NCBI RefSeq assembly: GCF_001634285.1
Contig: NZ_CP015438.1
Coordinates: 2,058,001-2,122,000, forward strand
Direction: 5' to 3'
DNA from: Anoxybacillus amylolyticus
Lineage (GTDB): Bacteria; Bacillota; Bacilli; Bacillales; Anoxybacillaceae
DNA: 64,000 nt
Every line of letters begins with the position of its first letter. Within the stretch, counting starts at the first letter, position 1. This document shows positions 26,620 to 34,879 of this stretch, piece by piece. The notes under the pieces were generated by a model that worked only from the letters and a program-made list of their open reading frames with translations, was not told the origin of the DNA and searched no databases. Position numbers and translations under genes: made by a program.

Positions 26620-27528
26620 TCAAGACACCATCTTTTTTTCTTTTTTTAAAAAAGCGGTTTTGACGATATGCTGATTCATTACATACACGCCTGTTAAAAT
26701 GACGATGCCGCCCAACATCGAGAGAAGATGAATTTTTTCGCCCTGGACAACGATGTCAAGAACGAGTGAGAGAAATGGAGAAACGTATAGCCATGTCGCC
26801 GGGAACGAAGGGTTTGTTTTTTGAAGCAGCCAATAATACAACCCATGCCCAACAACGGAGCCGATAATAACTAAATACAATAGCGAAAGCCAGCCGATGC
26901 CGTTTATCGTGGAAAGGTTCGGCTTCTCAACGAAAAAAGAAACGATAAGCAGCGAAAGTCCGCCAAATAACATTTGATAACCGTTTAGCATCAGCGACGA
27001 AATGCCTTGTTTTAATACTTTTTTGGAATAAACGGTGGCAAATGCATAAAAACTTTCCCCGATAATAACGACCGCGCAAGCAAGTAGCCAAACGAGGTGA
27101 AATTGTACCGAAAGCGACGGAAAGGTGAGCAAAACAATTCCTAAAAAACCTAAGCCAAGTCCAACAAACTGAACGCGAGTAATTTTACTCTTTTCTATTT
27201 TCGCATGAAGCAACGTGACAAAAAGCGGGCCTGTCGCTGATAACAATGCCGCGAAGCTAGAGGGAATATATTGCTCTGCCCAATACAGTGTTCCAAATGT
27301 CATACCTGTCATACATAACCCTGTCAACAAAAACGGGACGAGTTGCTTTTTCGTTGGAAAAGCAAACTGTTTCGTCACTAATCCGTAGACAACGACAAGA
27401 AAGCCGGCGAGAAAAAAGCGGAAACCGGCAGAAAAATATGGAGTCCATCCTTCCTGCAAGCCAATTTTAATCGCTAAAAACGTCGTCCCGAAAATAAGAC
27501 ACATCACGAAATAAGCTAATAAAACCAT
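26620..27528 (-). CDS. EamA-type DMT superfamily exporter
   Basis: About 302 residues with ten hydrophobic helices in two homologous halves, typical of EamA drug/metabolite transporters. It has FGTTFLAIKIGL near the N-terminus, AALLSATGPLFVTLLHA at the end of the first half, and WLYVSPFLSLVLDIVVQGEK in the second. ATG at 27528 is preferred, with AAGGTGA upstream; GTG/ATG starts 6-9 nt earlier are possible. It is divergent from a MocR-type regulator, which probably controls it. Confidence 0.83.
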   Translation of the reverse strand: MVLLAYFVMCLIFGTTFLAIKIGLQEGWTPYFSAGFRFFLAGFLVVVYGLVTKQFAFPTKKQLVPFLLTGLCMTGMTFGTLYWAEQYIPSSFAALLSATGPLFVTLLHAKIEKSKITRVQFVGLGLGFLGIVLLTFPSLSVQFHLVWLLACAVVIIGESFYAFATVYSKKVLKQGISSLMLNGYQMLFGGLSLLIVSFFVEKPNLSTINGIGWLSLLYLVIIGSVVGHGLYYWLLQKTNPSFPATWLYVSPFLSLVLDIVVQGEKIHLLSMLGGIVILTGVYVMNQHIVKTAFLKKEKKMVS

Positions 27529-27577
27529 TCTCATCACCTTTTCCTGTTAGTTTATGTATAGCATGCTATAATGGATA

Positions 27578-27606
27578 TATAACAGTAAAACTCTTTCTAT
27601 AACAGT
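27578..27606. promoter_or_regulatory. Direct repeats upstream of mocR gene
   Basis: TATAACAGT occurs at 27578-27586 and 27598-27606, exactly 20 nt apart (about two helix turns). An inverted half-site CTGTTA is at 27544-27549. MocR/GabR-type regulators are known to bind paired direct repeats, so this is a plausible operator for the divergent EamA transporter and mocR. Confidence 0.6.
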
Positions 27607-27618
27607 GGAGGAGAAGAG

Positions 27619-29085
27619 ATGAACATTGCTTTAAAGCGGCATTCGCACGTTCCGGTGCACGAACAAATATCCCAATATTTTATCGACCGGATCTCATCGA
27701 ATATGTTAAAAGAAAGGGAACAGCTCCCTTCTGTCCGGAAACTGGCAAAAGAGCTAGGAGTCGCGTTAGTGACCGTGCAAAAAGCGTATCAACAGCTGCA
27801 ACAAAAAGGATATGTCGAAAGTTTTCAAGGAAAAGGGATTTTTGTCAAAAAACGAGCGCCGCTCGATCCTGCCCCTTTCGATACAGAATGGCAAATGCTC
27901 GTTTCGGATTATGTACCGCGGGCGCAATCGCTTGCCATTTTTCAACCACTACGAAGCATTCGCTACAACTTAGCAACCGCTTGTCTGCATGGAGATCTTT
28001 TTCATATGGACTGGATTCGCGAAACAACGGTGCGCGCCCTTGAAAAGCAGCCGCAACTATTAAGCCAATATAGCAGTGCCAATGGAGATGGGGAATTTCG
28101 TAAAGCGGTGAGCGATTATCTTCGCTCCAAACATTTGTCGGTTCCGCCAGAACACATTGTTGCGACGAGCGGCACTCAACAAGGCATTGAACTTGTGGCA
28201 AAAACGTTCGTCGGACCAAATGATGTCGTTCTAATGGAAGCACCGACTTACCCTGGAAGCATCGATATTTTTAGAGCACGAGGGGCACAAATAATTCCGA
28301 TTCCCGTAGAGCAAGACGGGATCGATACGAAAACATTGTTGAGAATTTGCGATCAATACCACCCAAAACTGCTTTATACGAATCCAACGTTCCAAAACCC
28401 TACAGGAACAACCCTTAGCTTGAAAAAGCGAAAAGAGCTTGTCGATATTGCCGAAAGCTATCATTTTTTAATTGTAGAGGATGACCCATGGAGTGAGCTT
28501 TATTTTGACGCGCCACCGCCACCGCCAATCAAAAGCTTTGACAAGTCCGGACACGTCATTTATTTAAAAGGATTTAGCAAATTTTTATCCCCCGCTTGCC
28601 GAATGGGAGCGCTCGTTGCCGAAGGGAGATTATTGGAAAAGTTAATCGCAGCAAAAAGCATCTCAGACTTAGGATCCCCGTTGCTTCCGCAAAAAATTGT
28701 CGCATCGCTTCTACAGTCGGAGCAACTCAATCCATTTTTGCAATATTTGCGCCGTCAGCTAAAGCAACAAGAAAAGTGTTGTGTCGAACTGCTGCAAGAG
28801 AAAATGCCATCGCTTACGTTTCGCCGAGCAGATGGCGGAAGCATATTATGGATCAAGCTCCCGCACCCTGTCGACGCAGACGTGCTTTTAGAACAAGCTC
28901 ATCTTCACGAACTTTCTTTTCTGTCGGGGAGCGCTTGTTTTCCGATACACGTCCCGAACCAGTATATCCGGCTAAGTTTTGCTGGAGTGCCTATTCATGA
29001 ATTAAAACAAGCGATCGAACGCTTATGCTACGTGTTGTGTACGCTTCAAACAAAAAATGAAATCGAACAATTTCCAAGTTTTTAA
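27619..29085 (+). CDS. MocR-type (GntR-aminotransferase) transcriptional regulator
   Basis: 488 residues. The N-terminal GntR winged helix (residues ~8-75) has VPVHEQISQYFIDRI, REQLPSVRKLAKELGVALVTVQKAY. The C-terminal class I aminotransferase-like domain includes TSGTQQGIELVAKTF, YTNPTFQNPTGTTLS, EDDPWSELYFD and the PLP lysine in YLKGFSKFLSPACRMG. Such proteins sense PLP or an amine/amino acid with PLP bound. AGTGGAGGAG precedes ATG. It is divergent from the EamA exporter and is followed by its own terminator. Confidence 0.9.
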   Translation: MNIALKRHSHVPVHEQISQYFIDRISSNMLKEREQLPSVRKLAKELGVALVTVQKAYQQLQQKGYVESFQGKGIFVKKRAPLDPAPFDTEWQMLVSDYVPRAQSLAIFQPLRSIRYNLATACLHGDLFHMDWIRETTVRALEKQPQLLSQYSSANGDGEFRKAVSDYLRSKHLSVPPEHIVATSGTQQGIELVAKTFVGPNDVVLMEAPTYPGSIDIFRARGAQIIPIPVEQDGIDTKTLLRICDQYHPKLLYTNPTFQNPTGTTLSLKKRKELVDIAESYHFLIVEDDPWSELYFDAPPPPPIKSFDKSGHVIYLKGFSKFLSPACRMGALVAEGRLLEKLIAAKSISDLGSPLLPQKIVASLLQSEQLNPFLQYLRRQLKQQEKCCVELLQEKMPSLTFRRADGGSILWIKLPHPVDADVLLEQAHLHELSFLSGSACFPIHVPNQYIRLSFAGVPIHELKQAIERLCYVLCTLQTKNEIEQFPSF

Positions 29086-29091
29086 TATCTC

Positions 29092-29120
29092 CCCCTTGCC
29101 GTGTGAGGCAAGGGGTTTTT
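29092..29120 (+). terminator. Terminator of mocR gene
   Basis: CCCCTTGCC and GGCAAGGGG form a perfect 9-bp stem followed by TTTTT. Confidence 0.9.
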
Positions 29121-30489
29121 ATAAAGCGGATAAATCCACCCCCACTACACCGACGATTTGGTCACGATGAAAAATCGGAGCGGAGATCGTCAAGCACGGA
29201 CGTTTCGTTAGTGCAGATGTGTAAATGTCGGAAACGTACGTCCGGCCTTTGCTCGCTTCGATAAACCACGGACGCGCTTTCGCGTTCACAAGCCCTGCCG
29301 GCGGATTGGAATAAACGAACGTTCCGTCTAAATGATTAGACCAAACCGCTTCAATATTGGCGTTGGATCGTAAAAATTCACTAAGATATTTTTCGTGCTG
29401 CTGTTTGTTCATTTCATATAATGGACAAGATTCAAGAAGCAAGGCAATGCTTGTTTTCGTTTGTTCAATCATTGTTTCATCTAGCGAAACAGCTGCCGTT
29501 ACGTCCGTTTTCACCATGCTTTGCAATTCATTCGATGTTTTTTCTAATGCTTTGTTGATATCCATCATTTGTTCGACGTTTCGATGTTGACGATCCATAT
29601 CCCGCTCTACCTTATAGGCGTGCTCTTTGTTTTTAGTCGCCATCGCTGTAATCTGCTCGAGCCACGCCGCAATTTCTTGTACGCTCGCCGTTTGTGCATC
29701 GGCTGCTTGCGTCGAGTCAAACACCATCGCTGTAATATTGCTTAGCTTTTCCTTAAAAGAATCCAAAATTTGTAGCACGCTCATCACTTCTTGTGATCCA
29801 CTTTCAATTTGTGCCGTTTCCGTTTTCACCATGTCCGTTGTCGCCGCAATTTCATTTTGAATCGATGACAAAATGTCGCGCGTCTGTTCGACCGCTTTCG
29901 ATGTTTGGCTTGCCAAGTTCCCTACTTCATTCGCTACGACCGAAAACCCCTTGCCGTGTTCGCCTGCTCGTGCCGATTCAATATTCGCATTTAAGGCAAG
30001 GATGCTTGTTTGTTGCGAAATGGCGCCGATCGCTGAAAGAATTTGGTTAATTTCTTGCGATTGATTGACTAAGCTTTCCATTTGCTTTAACAACACATGA
30101 TGACTTTTGCGCAACTCATCCATTTCCGCCTGCAATTTTTTTAGCGAATTCCACGAGTGGATCAGCTCTTCATAAAACAATTGGCTGCTCGAATGAATTT
30201 GCTGGGAAGCGGCGGATACTTTTAATGCAGACGAAGCGATCATTTTCATTTTTTCCGATACGCGCAACGTATAATCCATTGTCTTTTCAAGGTGTTTCGT
30301 CAACTCTGTCGTACTCGATTTGCTTGACGTCGATATGTCGTTTAATGAATTTGCCGCAAGTTTCATTTGTTCAATTACTGCTTTTAGTTGGTCAGCCGCT
30401 ACTTCAATTTGTCCGAGCAATTGCTCGTTAGCTAACGAAACTTCCACTTGCTCTTCCTTATATTTCGTTCGCCATTTCAACAAAAACAT
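29119..30489 (-). CDS. Soluble chemoreceptor: signalling domain first, Cache-like domain last
   Basis: 456 residues without membrane helices. Residues ~40-340 are a coiled-coil MCP signalling domain; its hairpin tip reads [32 protein letters not shown], in two parts, which is the CheA/CheW contact region. The C-terminal ~110 residues form a Cache/PDC-like sensor with [29 protein letters not shown] and [20 protein letters not shown]. The order is reversed compared with membrane receptors, so a cytoplasmic ligand is likely. It stands alone. The start at 30489 is the only good one, with AAGGTGAGA upstream. Confidence 0.8.
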   Translation of the reverse strand: MFLLKWRTKYKEEQVEVSLANEQLLGQIEVAADQLKAVIEQMKLAANSLNDISTSSKSSTTELTKHLEKTMDYTLRVSEKMKMIASSALKVSAASQQIHSSSQLFYEELIHSWNSLKKLQAEMDELRKSHHVLLKQMESLVNQSQEINQILSAIGAISQQTSILALNANIESARAGEHGKGFSVVANEVGNLASQTSKAVEQTRDILSSIQNEIAATTDMVKTETAQIESGSQEVMSVLQILDSFKEKLSNITAMVFDSTQAADAQTASVQEIAAWLEQITAMATKNKEHAYKVERDMDRQHRNVEQMMDINKALEKTSNELQSMVKTDVTAAVSLDETMIEQTKTSIALLLESCPLYEMNKQQHEKYLSEFLRSNANIEAVWSNHLDGTFVYSNPPAGLVNAKARPWFIEASKGRTYVSDIYTSALTKRPCLTISAPIFHRDQIVGVVGVDLSAL

Positions 30490-30582
30490 AAAATCTCACC
30501 TTCCACGTAATATTTTTTTACGTGATTATAACATTAATTTCAAAAAGAAAGAACGTTTTTCTGAATATTTTTTACATAAAAA

Positions 30583-30607
30583 TGCCTGCCGCTTCTTTTG
30601 GCAGGCA
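30583..30607 (-). terminator. Terminator of the FNT channel gene
   Basis: TGCCTGCC and GGCAGGCA form an 8-bp GC stem, followed on the minus strand by TTTTTATG. Confidence 0.85.
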
Positions 30608-30625
30608 AGCTGTTTATTTATTCAA

Positions 30626-31444
30626 TCATTTCCGTTGTTGAAATGCATAGTGAAGTACGGATTTCGTCGGTTCATCAGTGTTTTTGCGTGCTGTTAAATA
30701 CGTATACAACGCTCCCATAAATAATGCTCCGCCGACAATGTTACCAAATGTCACTGGAAGAATGTTGTGAATCACTCCCGCCAAATCAATCGTTGCTGGA
30801 TGCGGGACAGCTAACGCAATGGAAAATAACACAAAGTTCGCGATCGAGTGCTCATATCCGGAGGCGAAAAAGATAAAGACGATGAGAATCATCGAAATCA
30901 CTTTCGCGATATCTTCTTTCATTTGCATCGGGATAAAAATCGCTAAACAAACGAGCCAGTTACAAAGAATTCCTTTAATAAAAAGCTGCGTAGTTGTGGC
31001 ATGTATTTTTTTCGCCGCCACCGCAAACAAGACATGGTCTTCTGAAATATGATCGAATACGCCGGACTGAGAAATAAGGAACGCGAAAAAGATGGCGCCT
31101 AACAAATTGCCGCTATAACAAGCGAGCCAATTGCGAATGGTGTCTTTTACCGTCGTTTCTTTCTGGATTGTACTAATCGTAAAATACATCGTATTCCCTG
31201 TAAACAATTCTGCTTCACCGTACATAATAAGCACAAGGGCAATGCCGAAAAATAGCCCCATAACTAAATATGTCGCAGGCGAATTCGCTTCATGAAAAAA
31301 ATCCCCGATCCTTAAGCAAAGGACGAGCGCGAACCCGATATACACCCCAGCTAAGGCAGCTCGCATCATATATTGTGTAAGGGAGCGTTCTAAAATAGCA
31401 CGCTTTTTCAGCGCTAATTCTTTGCATTTTTTCACTGCTTCCAT
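30626..31444 (-). CDS. Formate/nitrite transporter (FNT) family channel
   Basis: 272 residues with six hydrophobic segments. FNT family landmarks are AGVYIGFALVL, MYGEAELFTGN (the omega-loop region), NWLACYSGNLLGAIFFA, KGILCNWLVCLAIFIPMQ, FASGYEHSIANFVLFSIA and LPVTFGNIVGGALFMGALY. It exports or imports formate or nitrite. A perfect Fnr box upstream indicates induction when oxygen is absent. The genetic neighbourhood does not decide between formate and nitrite. Confidence 0.92.
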   Translation of the reverse strand: MEAVKKCKELALKKRAILERSLTQYMMRAALAGVYIGFALVLCLRIGDFFHEANSPATYLVMGLFFGIALVLIMYGEAELFTGNTMYFTISTIQKETTVKDTIRNWLACYSGNLLGAIFFAFLISQSGVFDHISEDHVLFAVAAKKIHATTTQLFIKGILCNWLVCLAIFIPMQMKEDIAKVISMILIVFIFFASGYEHSIANFVLFSIALAVPHPATIDLAGVIHNILPVTFGNIVGGALFMGALYTYLTARKNTDEPTKSVLHYAFQQRK

Positions 31445-31473
31445 TTTCCTGACACTTCTCTTTCCGTTTATTT

Positions 31474-31489
31474 TGTGATTTTTTTCACA
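31474..31489. promoter_or_regulatory. Fnr box upstream of the FNT gene
   Basis: TGTGA-N6-TCACA (with a T6 spacer) is a perfect Bacillus Fnr site, 30 nt upstream of the start. Such a site, close to the start, may overlap the promoter. Confidence 0.75.
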
Positions 31490-31695
31490 TATAACTTACT
31501 CCTTCTTTTGCTGTTTTTCAACAACAAGAAAGAAATGTTAAAATAACTGTCACCATTTTTCTTTTGTAATCGTTTTTCAAAAAAATAATTGTTGCAAATT
31601 CTCCCGTTATTGTTCTCACTATTCTTTTCCATGTATGTTTTATATACATTCACGCACATTAAAAATGTTCAACTTAATTTTTAGGAGGGGACATT

Positions 31696-32007
31696 ATGTT
31701 GCGTCTATTTATGTTCGGACGTAATCGCACGCTTTGGAATCAATGGCTACGCCTGACTGGACAACGAAATAGCCGCGGAATGCTTTGGTCGCTCATTAGT
31801 TTCGGTTTAGGAATTGCCGCAACCACTGCCTTTAACTGGCGAAGACAGCAAATGGCGCAATCCACTTTCAAACGCCCAATTCGCCGAGCGATGCGTACCA
31901 TCAATGGATTTATGAATCGGCGAATGAGACGTCCAAGCTTAGCGGCAGTGGAATTGTCGAAAGAAATTGCCGAGAAACCAAAAATACCCACTAATAATCG
32001 ATCGTAG
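31696..32007 (+). CDS. Basic hypothetical protein with one membrane segment
   Basis: 103 residues, preceded by TAGGAGGGGACATT. The sequence starts MLRLFMFGRNRTLWNQWLRL, has one weak hydrophobic segment (residues ~28-46), and is strongly basic, with RRPSLAAVELSKEIAE at the C-terminal part. No family recognised. Perfect ribosome binding site and absence of overlap with another gene make it a real gene. Confidence 0.6.
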   Translation: MLRLFMFGRNRTLWNQWLRLTGQRNSRGMLWSLISFGLGIAATTAFNWRRQQMAQSTFKRPIRRAMRTINGFMNRRMRRPSLAAVELSKEIAEKPKIPTNNRS

Positions 32008-32018
32008 CTACAAAAAAT

Positions 32019-32045
32019 CTCCCACCTCTTAACCGAAGGTGGGAG
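32019..32045 (-). terminator. Terminator at the end of the GtrA operon
   Basis: CTCCCACCT and AGGTGGGAG form a 9-bp perfect stem followed on the minus strand by ATTTTTT. The stop codon of the preceding small gene lies inside the hairpin. The sequence also resembles IS200/IS605 end hairpins in this window. Confidence 0.75.
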
Positions 32046-32214
32046 TAAAGTCGTTTCGTTGTGCTTGTTTTCTTTCCTCAAAGCATACAGATGGTTTCCG
32101 AATCTCAAGGCGTTGCCAGCCAGCTTCCTCACTTTCTTTCCAAAACGTTGCTACATTACTGATACAAAACCGATTCGTTTCAACGACATATGTTCTTTTC
32201 CGAACAGTATTCAC
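32029..32214 (-). CDS. Small hypothetical protein, end of glycosylation operon
   Basis: 61 residues from GTG at 32214, which overlaps the gtrA-like stop codon as GTGA; GGGGGAGAGCG lies directly upstream. It begins MNTVRKRTYVVETNRFCISN. Overlap and ribosome binding site argue that it is translated. Hydrophilic, without recognised family. Whether it helps glycan transfer is unknown. Confidence 0.5.
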   Translation of the reverse strand: MNTVRKRTYVVETNRFCISNVATFWKESEEAGWQRLEIRKPSVCFEERKQAQRNDFTPTFG

Positions 32215-32615
32215 CGCTCTCCCCCTCTTTCATGTACCGATGAGGAAAATACCCAAAAACGGCTTCCTATGAAATTAATAGCCATTCCTGCAATCGTCAC
32301 CGTCACTTTACTCATAAATAGCGACAGCCCAGTTAATTGTAATAGTTGCAGCAAAACAACCGTCGTGCCTAACGACAGCAGGTTAAGGATAATAAATTGA
32401 AAAAATTGCTGTACCAGCGCTTTTTCTTGCACACGAAACGTCCATATTCGATTCCATACATAGCTATTGATGGCACCTGCGCTATAGGAACATAATTGTG
32501 CCCAAACGTACGGCACTCCAATCGAAGTGAGCAGGAAAAACACGCCGAAATCCACTAGCGTATTTCCTATCCCAACAATGACAAAGCGAACAAGTGTAGC
32601 TCCCTCATTCCACAT
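32211..32615 (-). CDS. GtrA-like flippase family protein
   Basis: About 134 residues from ATG at 32615 (MWNEGATLVRFVIVGIGNTL); a start at 32639 would add eight residues and has a more distant ribosome binding site. Four hydrophobic segments fit the GtrA family: VGIGNTLVDFGVFFLLTSIG, QLCSYSAGAINSYVWNRIWTF, LLSLGTTVVLLQLL and KVTVTIAGMAINFIGSRFWVF. GtrA-like proteins are thought to flip lipid-linked sugars in cell surface glycosylation. It follows the glycosyltransferase gene with overlap. Confidence 0.82.
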   Translation of the reverse strand: MWNEGATLVRFVIVGIGNTLVDFGVFFLLTSIGVPYVWAQLCSYSAGAINSYVWNRIWTFRVQEKALVQQFFQFIILNLLSLGTTVVLLQLLQLTGLSLFMSKVTVTIAGMAINFIGSRFWVFSSSVHERGGER

Positions 32616-33564
32616 AATACGGCATCTTTTCTTTCTCATAACCGACGCCCCAACCTTCTTTTAAGATATAGAGTGGGCGCTGTTTGACTTCATCGTAAAT
32701 GCGCCCGATATACTCACCGATGACGCCAAGCATCATGAGTACGACACCATTGAAAAAGAGAACGGCCATAGCGAGAGACGACCAGCCCGTGACAGTAGAA
32801 TGGGTAAACAATTTTAAATATAGGACAACTATCATCCAAATGGCACTCACAAACGAAAGCAAAAATCCTAACAAACTAGCTAACTTTAACGGTTTATATG
32901 AAAAAGACGTAATGCCGTCAAGCGAAAACCGGATCATTTTTTTGAGCGGATATTTCTTCCCTCCCAACCGCTCGTCGCGTTCATATTCAATCGCCGTTTG
33001 TTTAAAGCCAACCCAACTGACAAGCCCGCGCACGAACCGGCTTCGTTCTCTCATTCCTACTAACTGGTCTCGCACTTTTCGGTCAATTAACCGAAAATCG
33101 CCCGTACCAAGTGGAATGTCAATTTCTGTCGCTGTCCGTAGTAACCGATAAAAAGCATAGGCGGTCGCTTTTTTAAAGAACGTTTCTCCTTTTCGCGTCG
33201 TTCGTTTCGCATAGACGACGTCATAGCCTTCTTTCCATTTTTCAATCATGTCTAACATTAACTCTGGCGGGTCTTGCAAGTCCGCGTCAATAATGATAAT
33301 CGCTTTTCCAGAAGCATAGTCCATTCCAGCGGTAATGGCGATTTGATGACCAAATTTGCGGGAAAAATCCAAATATTTCACTGTATCATCTCTCACCGCG
33401 AGCTCTTTCAATATATCAAGTGTTTCGTCTTTACTTCCATCATTTACAAATAATAGCTCATACGGTTCGTCTGTTTGTTCCATGACCCTCTTTATCCGGT
33501 TGTACGTTTCACGAATCACAAGCGCTTCGTTATAGACAGGAATCACGATTGAATATTTTACCAC
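32605..33564 (-). CDS. Polyprenyl-phosphate glycosyltransferase (YkcC/DPM1-like)
   Basis: 319 residues from GTG at 33564 (VKYSIVIPVYNEALVIRETY) with GGAGAGGAAC upstream. A GT-A family 2 domain with IIIDADLQDPPELMLDMIEKW (DXD-type) is followed by two C-terminal membrane helices (ASLLGFLLSFVSAIW and MAVLFFNGVVLMMLGVIGEYIGR). These enzymes load a sugar onto undecaprenyl phosphate for later transfer at the outer face. The neighbour is a C-terminal piece of the partner mannosyltransferase-like gene ykcB and a GtrA-like gene downstream. Confidence 0.87.
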   Translation of the reverse strand: MVKYSIVIPVYNEALVIRETYNRIKRVMEQTDEPYELLFVNDGSKDETLDILKELAVRDDTVKYLDFSRKFGHQIAITAGMDYASGKAIIIIDADLQDPPELMLDMIEKWKEGYDVVYAKRTTRKGETFFKKATAYAFYRLLRTATEIDIPLGTGDFRLIDRKVRDQLVGMRERSRFVRGLVSWVGFKQTAIEYERDERLGGKKYPLKKMIRFSLDGITSFSYKPLKLASLLGFLLSFVSAIWMIVVLYLKLFTHSTVTGWSSLAMAVLFFNGVVLMMLGVIGEYIGRIYDEVKQRPLYILKEGWGVGYEKEKMPYYVE

Positions 33565-33576
33565 GTTCCTCTCCTC

Positions 33577-33969
33577 CTATCCCTCGTATTTGTACAGCTT
33601 TTCCGCACCGTCTCTTGCAAACGGCTGTTGTGTGTCTGTCGATTGATTCCATTCGGCTTGCGTCACTTCTTTGCAATGCGTTTGAATCCACTCGACAATT
33701 TCGTTATTGCTTTGGCCGCCGCCAAATCCAGAAACAAGAAAATATTTTACTTCTCCGTTTTTCACTAGTTTCTCTAATTTTTCGGTCGTCAGCGATGGGT
33801 CTTTTCCAGAAAATCCTCCCACCGCCATGACGACTTTATCGGTTTTTAACATGAATTGTGCCGCTTCGGTAGCCCGAAAAGTTGCTACTAAATAAGTTTC
33901 CCCATTGTAGTTCTTTTTTAAATATTGAATGAGCTGCTCACTCGCTTCATTTCTTCCTCCATTTATCAA
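33577..33969 (-). pseudogene. C-terminal fragment of a YkcB/ArnT-like glycosyltransferase
   Basis: 130 residues from TTG at 33969, preceded by AAGGGAGAAAAC. The sequence NGGRNEASEQLIQYLKKNY, TYLVATFRATEAAQFMLKT and GGGQSNNEIVEWIQTHCKEV matches the extracytoplasmic C-terminal tail of the large (about 700-residue) ArnT/PMT-like YkcB. The membrane and catalytic part is missing, and no trace of it is found upstream. It directly precedes the glycosyltransferase gene, as ykcB-ykcC in Bacillus. A deletion relic, possibly still translated. Confidence 0.7.
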
Positions 33970-34124
33970 AGTTTTCTCCCTTATCCACTAGTTCCATCAT
34001 ACAATTGTTAGATGAAAATTAAGTGAAAATAAAAAGAATGTCCCCAAAGGAACGGGACACCCTTTCTTATCACCATATATACGCACAAAACAGTTTCATC
34101 AAGTTATACCTTTTGAAACAGCCT

Positions 34125-34447
34125 TTAATTCCTCGGCCCCCACAAAATAATCAACACGCCAACTAGGCATACGGCGGAGCCGATCGAGTCGTATAGATCA
34201 GGGGTTTTGCGGTCAATTCCCATCCCCATAACACGGATAAAACGACAAAAACCCCACCGTATGCCGCATACACCCGACCAAACGACGGGAACTGTTGCAA
34301 CGTCGGAATGATTCCGTACGCGACCAAGATCACTCCCCCAATCACTCCGTACCAAACCGGTTTGGACTCGCGCAGCCAAAGCCAAATCAAATACGCGCCG
34401 CCAATTTCGGCAAACCCTGCTAAAAGGAACAACATAAATGCTATCAT
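34125..34447 (-). pseudogene. ynfA: YnfA family membrane protein with a frameshift
   Basis: ATG at 34447 ([20 protein letters not shown]) with AAGGAG upstream begins a YnfA-type protein (about 108 residues) in one frame up to VLSVLWGW near 34219. The rest continues in another frame as [30 protein letters not shown] to the stop at 34125. A single lost base in the G-run near 34219-34221 accounts for this. It is either a real mutation or a sequencing error. YnfA is a four-helix membrane protein of unknown role. Confidence 0.85.
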
Positions 34448-34461
34448 CCGGACGCATCTCC

Positions 34462-34704
34462 TTATTTCCGACGAAATTCCCACCAGTCTTTCGCTAGGCG
34501 ATAGGTTACTTCACAAAACAGTTCATCGACTGTATTGCCTTTCACCATTTCTCCATCGATAAGCGCAAATGGCCCTTTTTTACACGTTTTGCATTTCCCT
34601 AAACACCCTTTTCGCTTCACTTTTATTGTATATGTCTGTTTCAAAAATTTATATAACTTTTTCGTTTCATGCTTATTTTTCTTGCAAAAACAAACGTTTA
34701 TCAT
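34462..34704 (-). CDS. Small Cys-rich thioredoxin-like protein, Fur-box linked
   Basis: 80 residues, starting [18 protein letters not shown]. Cysteines are arranged CxC (5, 7) and CxxxCxxC (34, 38, 41), then [19 protein letters not shown], resembling the DUF1450/[2Fe-2S]-like thioredoxin-fold proteins. A near-perfect Fur box lies 22 nt upstream of the start, so iron starvation probably induces it. Ribosome binding site AGAGAGGTTAGC. A role in iron-sulphur or iron homeostasis is inferred from the box and the cysteines. Confidence 0.65.
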   Translation of the reverse strand: MINVCFCKKNKHETKKLYKFLKQTYTIKVKRKGCLGKCKTCKKGPFALIDGEMVKGNTVDELFCEVTYRLAKDWWEFRRK

Positions 34705-34725
34705 GATGCTAACCTCTCTTCTTGA

Positions 34726-34740
34726 TGATAAGAATTATCA
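34726..34740. promoter_or_regulatory. Fur box upstream of the Cys-rich gene
   Basis: TGATAAGAATTATCA matches the 7-1-7 Fur consensus at 13 of 14 specified positions and overlaps the expected promoter. Confidence 0.82.
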
Positions 34741-34879
34741 TTTTCATTGTATCATAAACAACCGACCATCGCGGAAAAAATTTTCGTTGTTTTCTTGTTG
34801 TTTTTTGTAGATTTCCGTAGACTGCTTTTACATTTAATTCAGAAAAGAAAAAATAGTAGAAAAATAGAAAGGAGGGGGC

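Noticed and set aside
26546-26630. Short minus-strand frame ending WWEELEVYNIAMERAK
   Set aside because: It looks protein-like but has no convincing start and overlaps the end of the EamA gene; not enough to call a gene.
34163-34483. 106-codon frame as a complete YnfA variant
   Set aside because: Its C-terminal part loses family similarity while the other frame gains it, which shows a frameshift rather than a variant.
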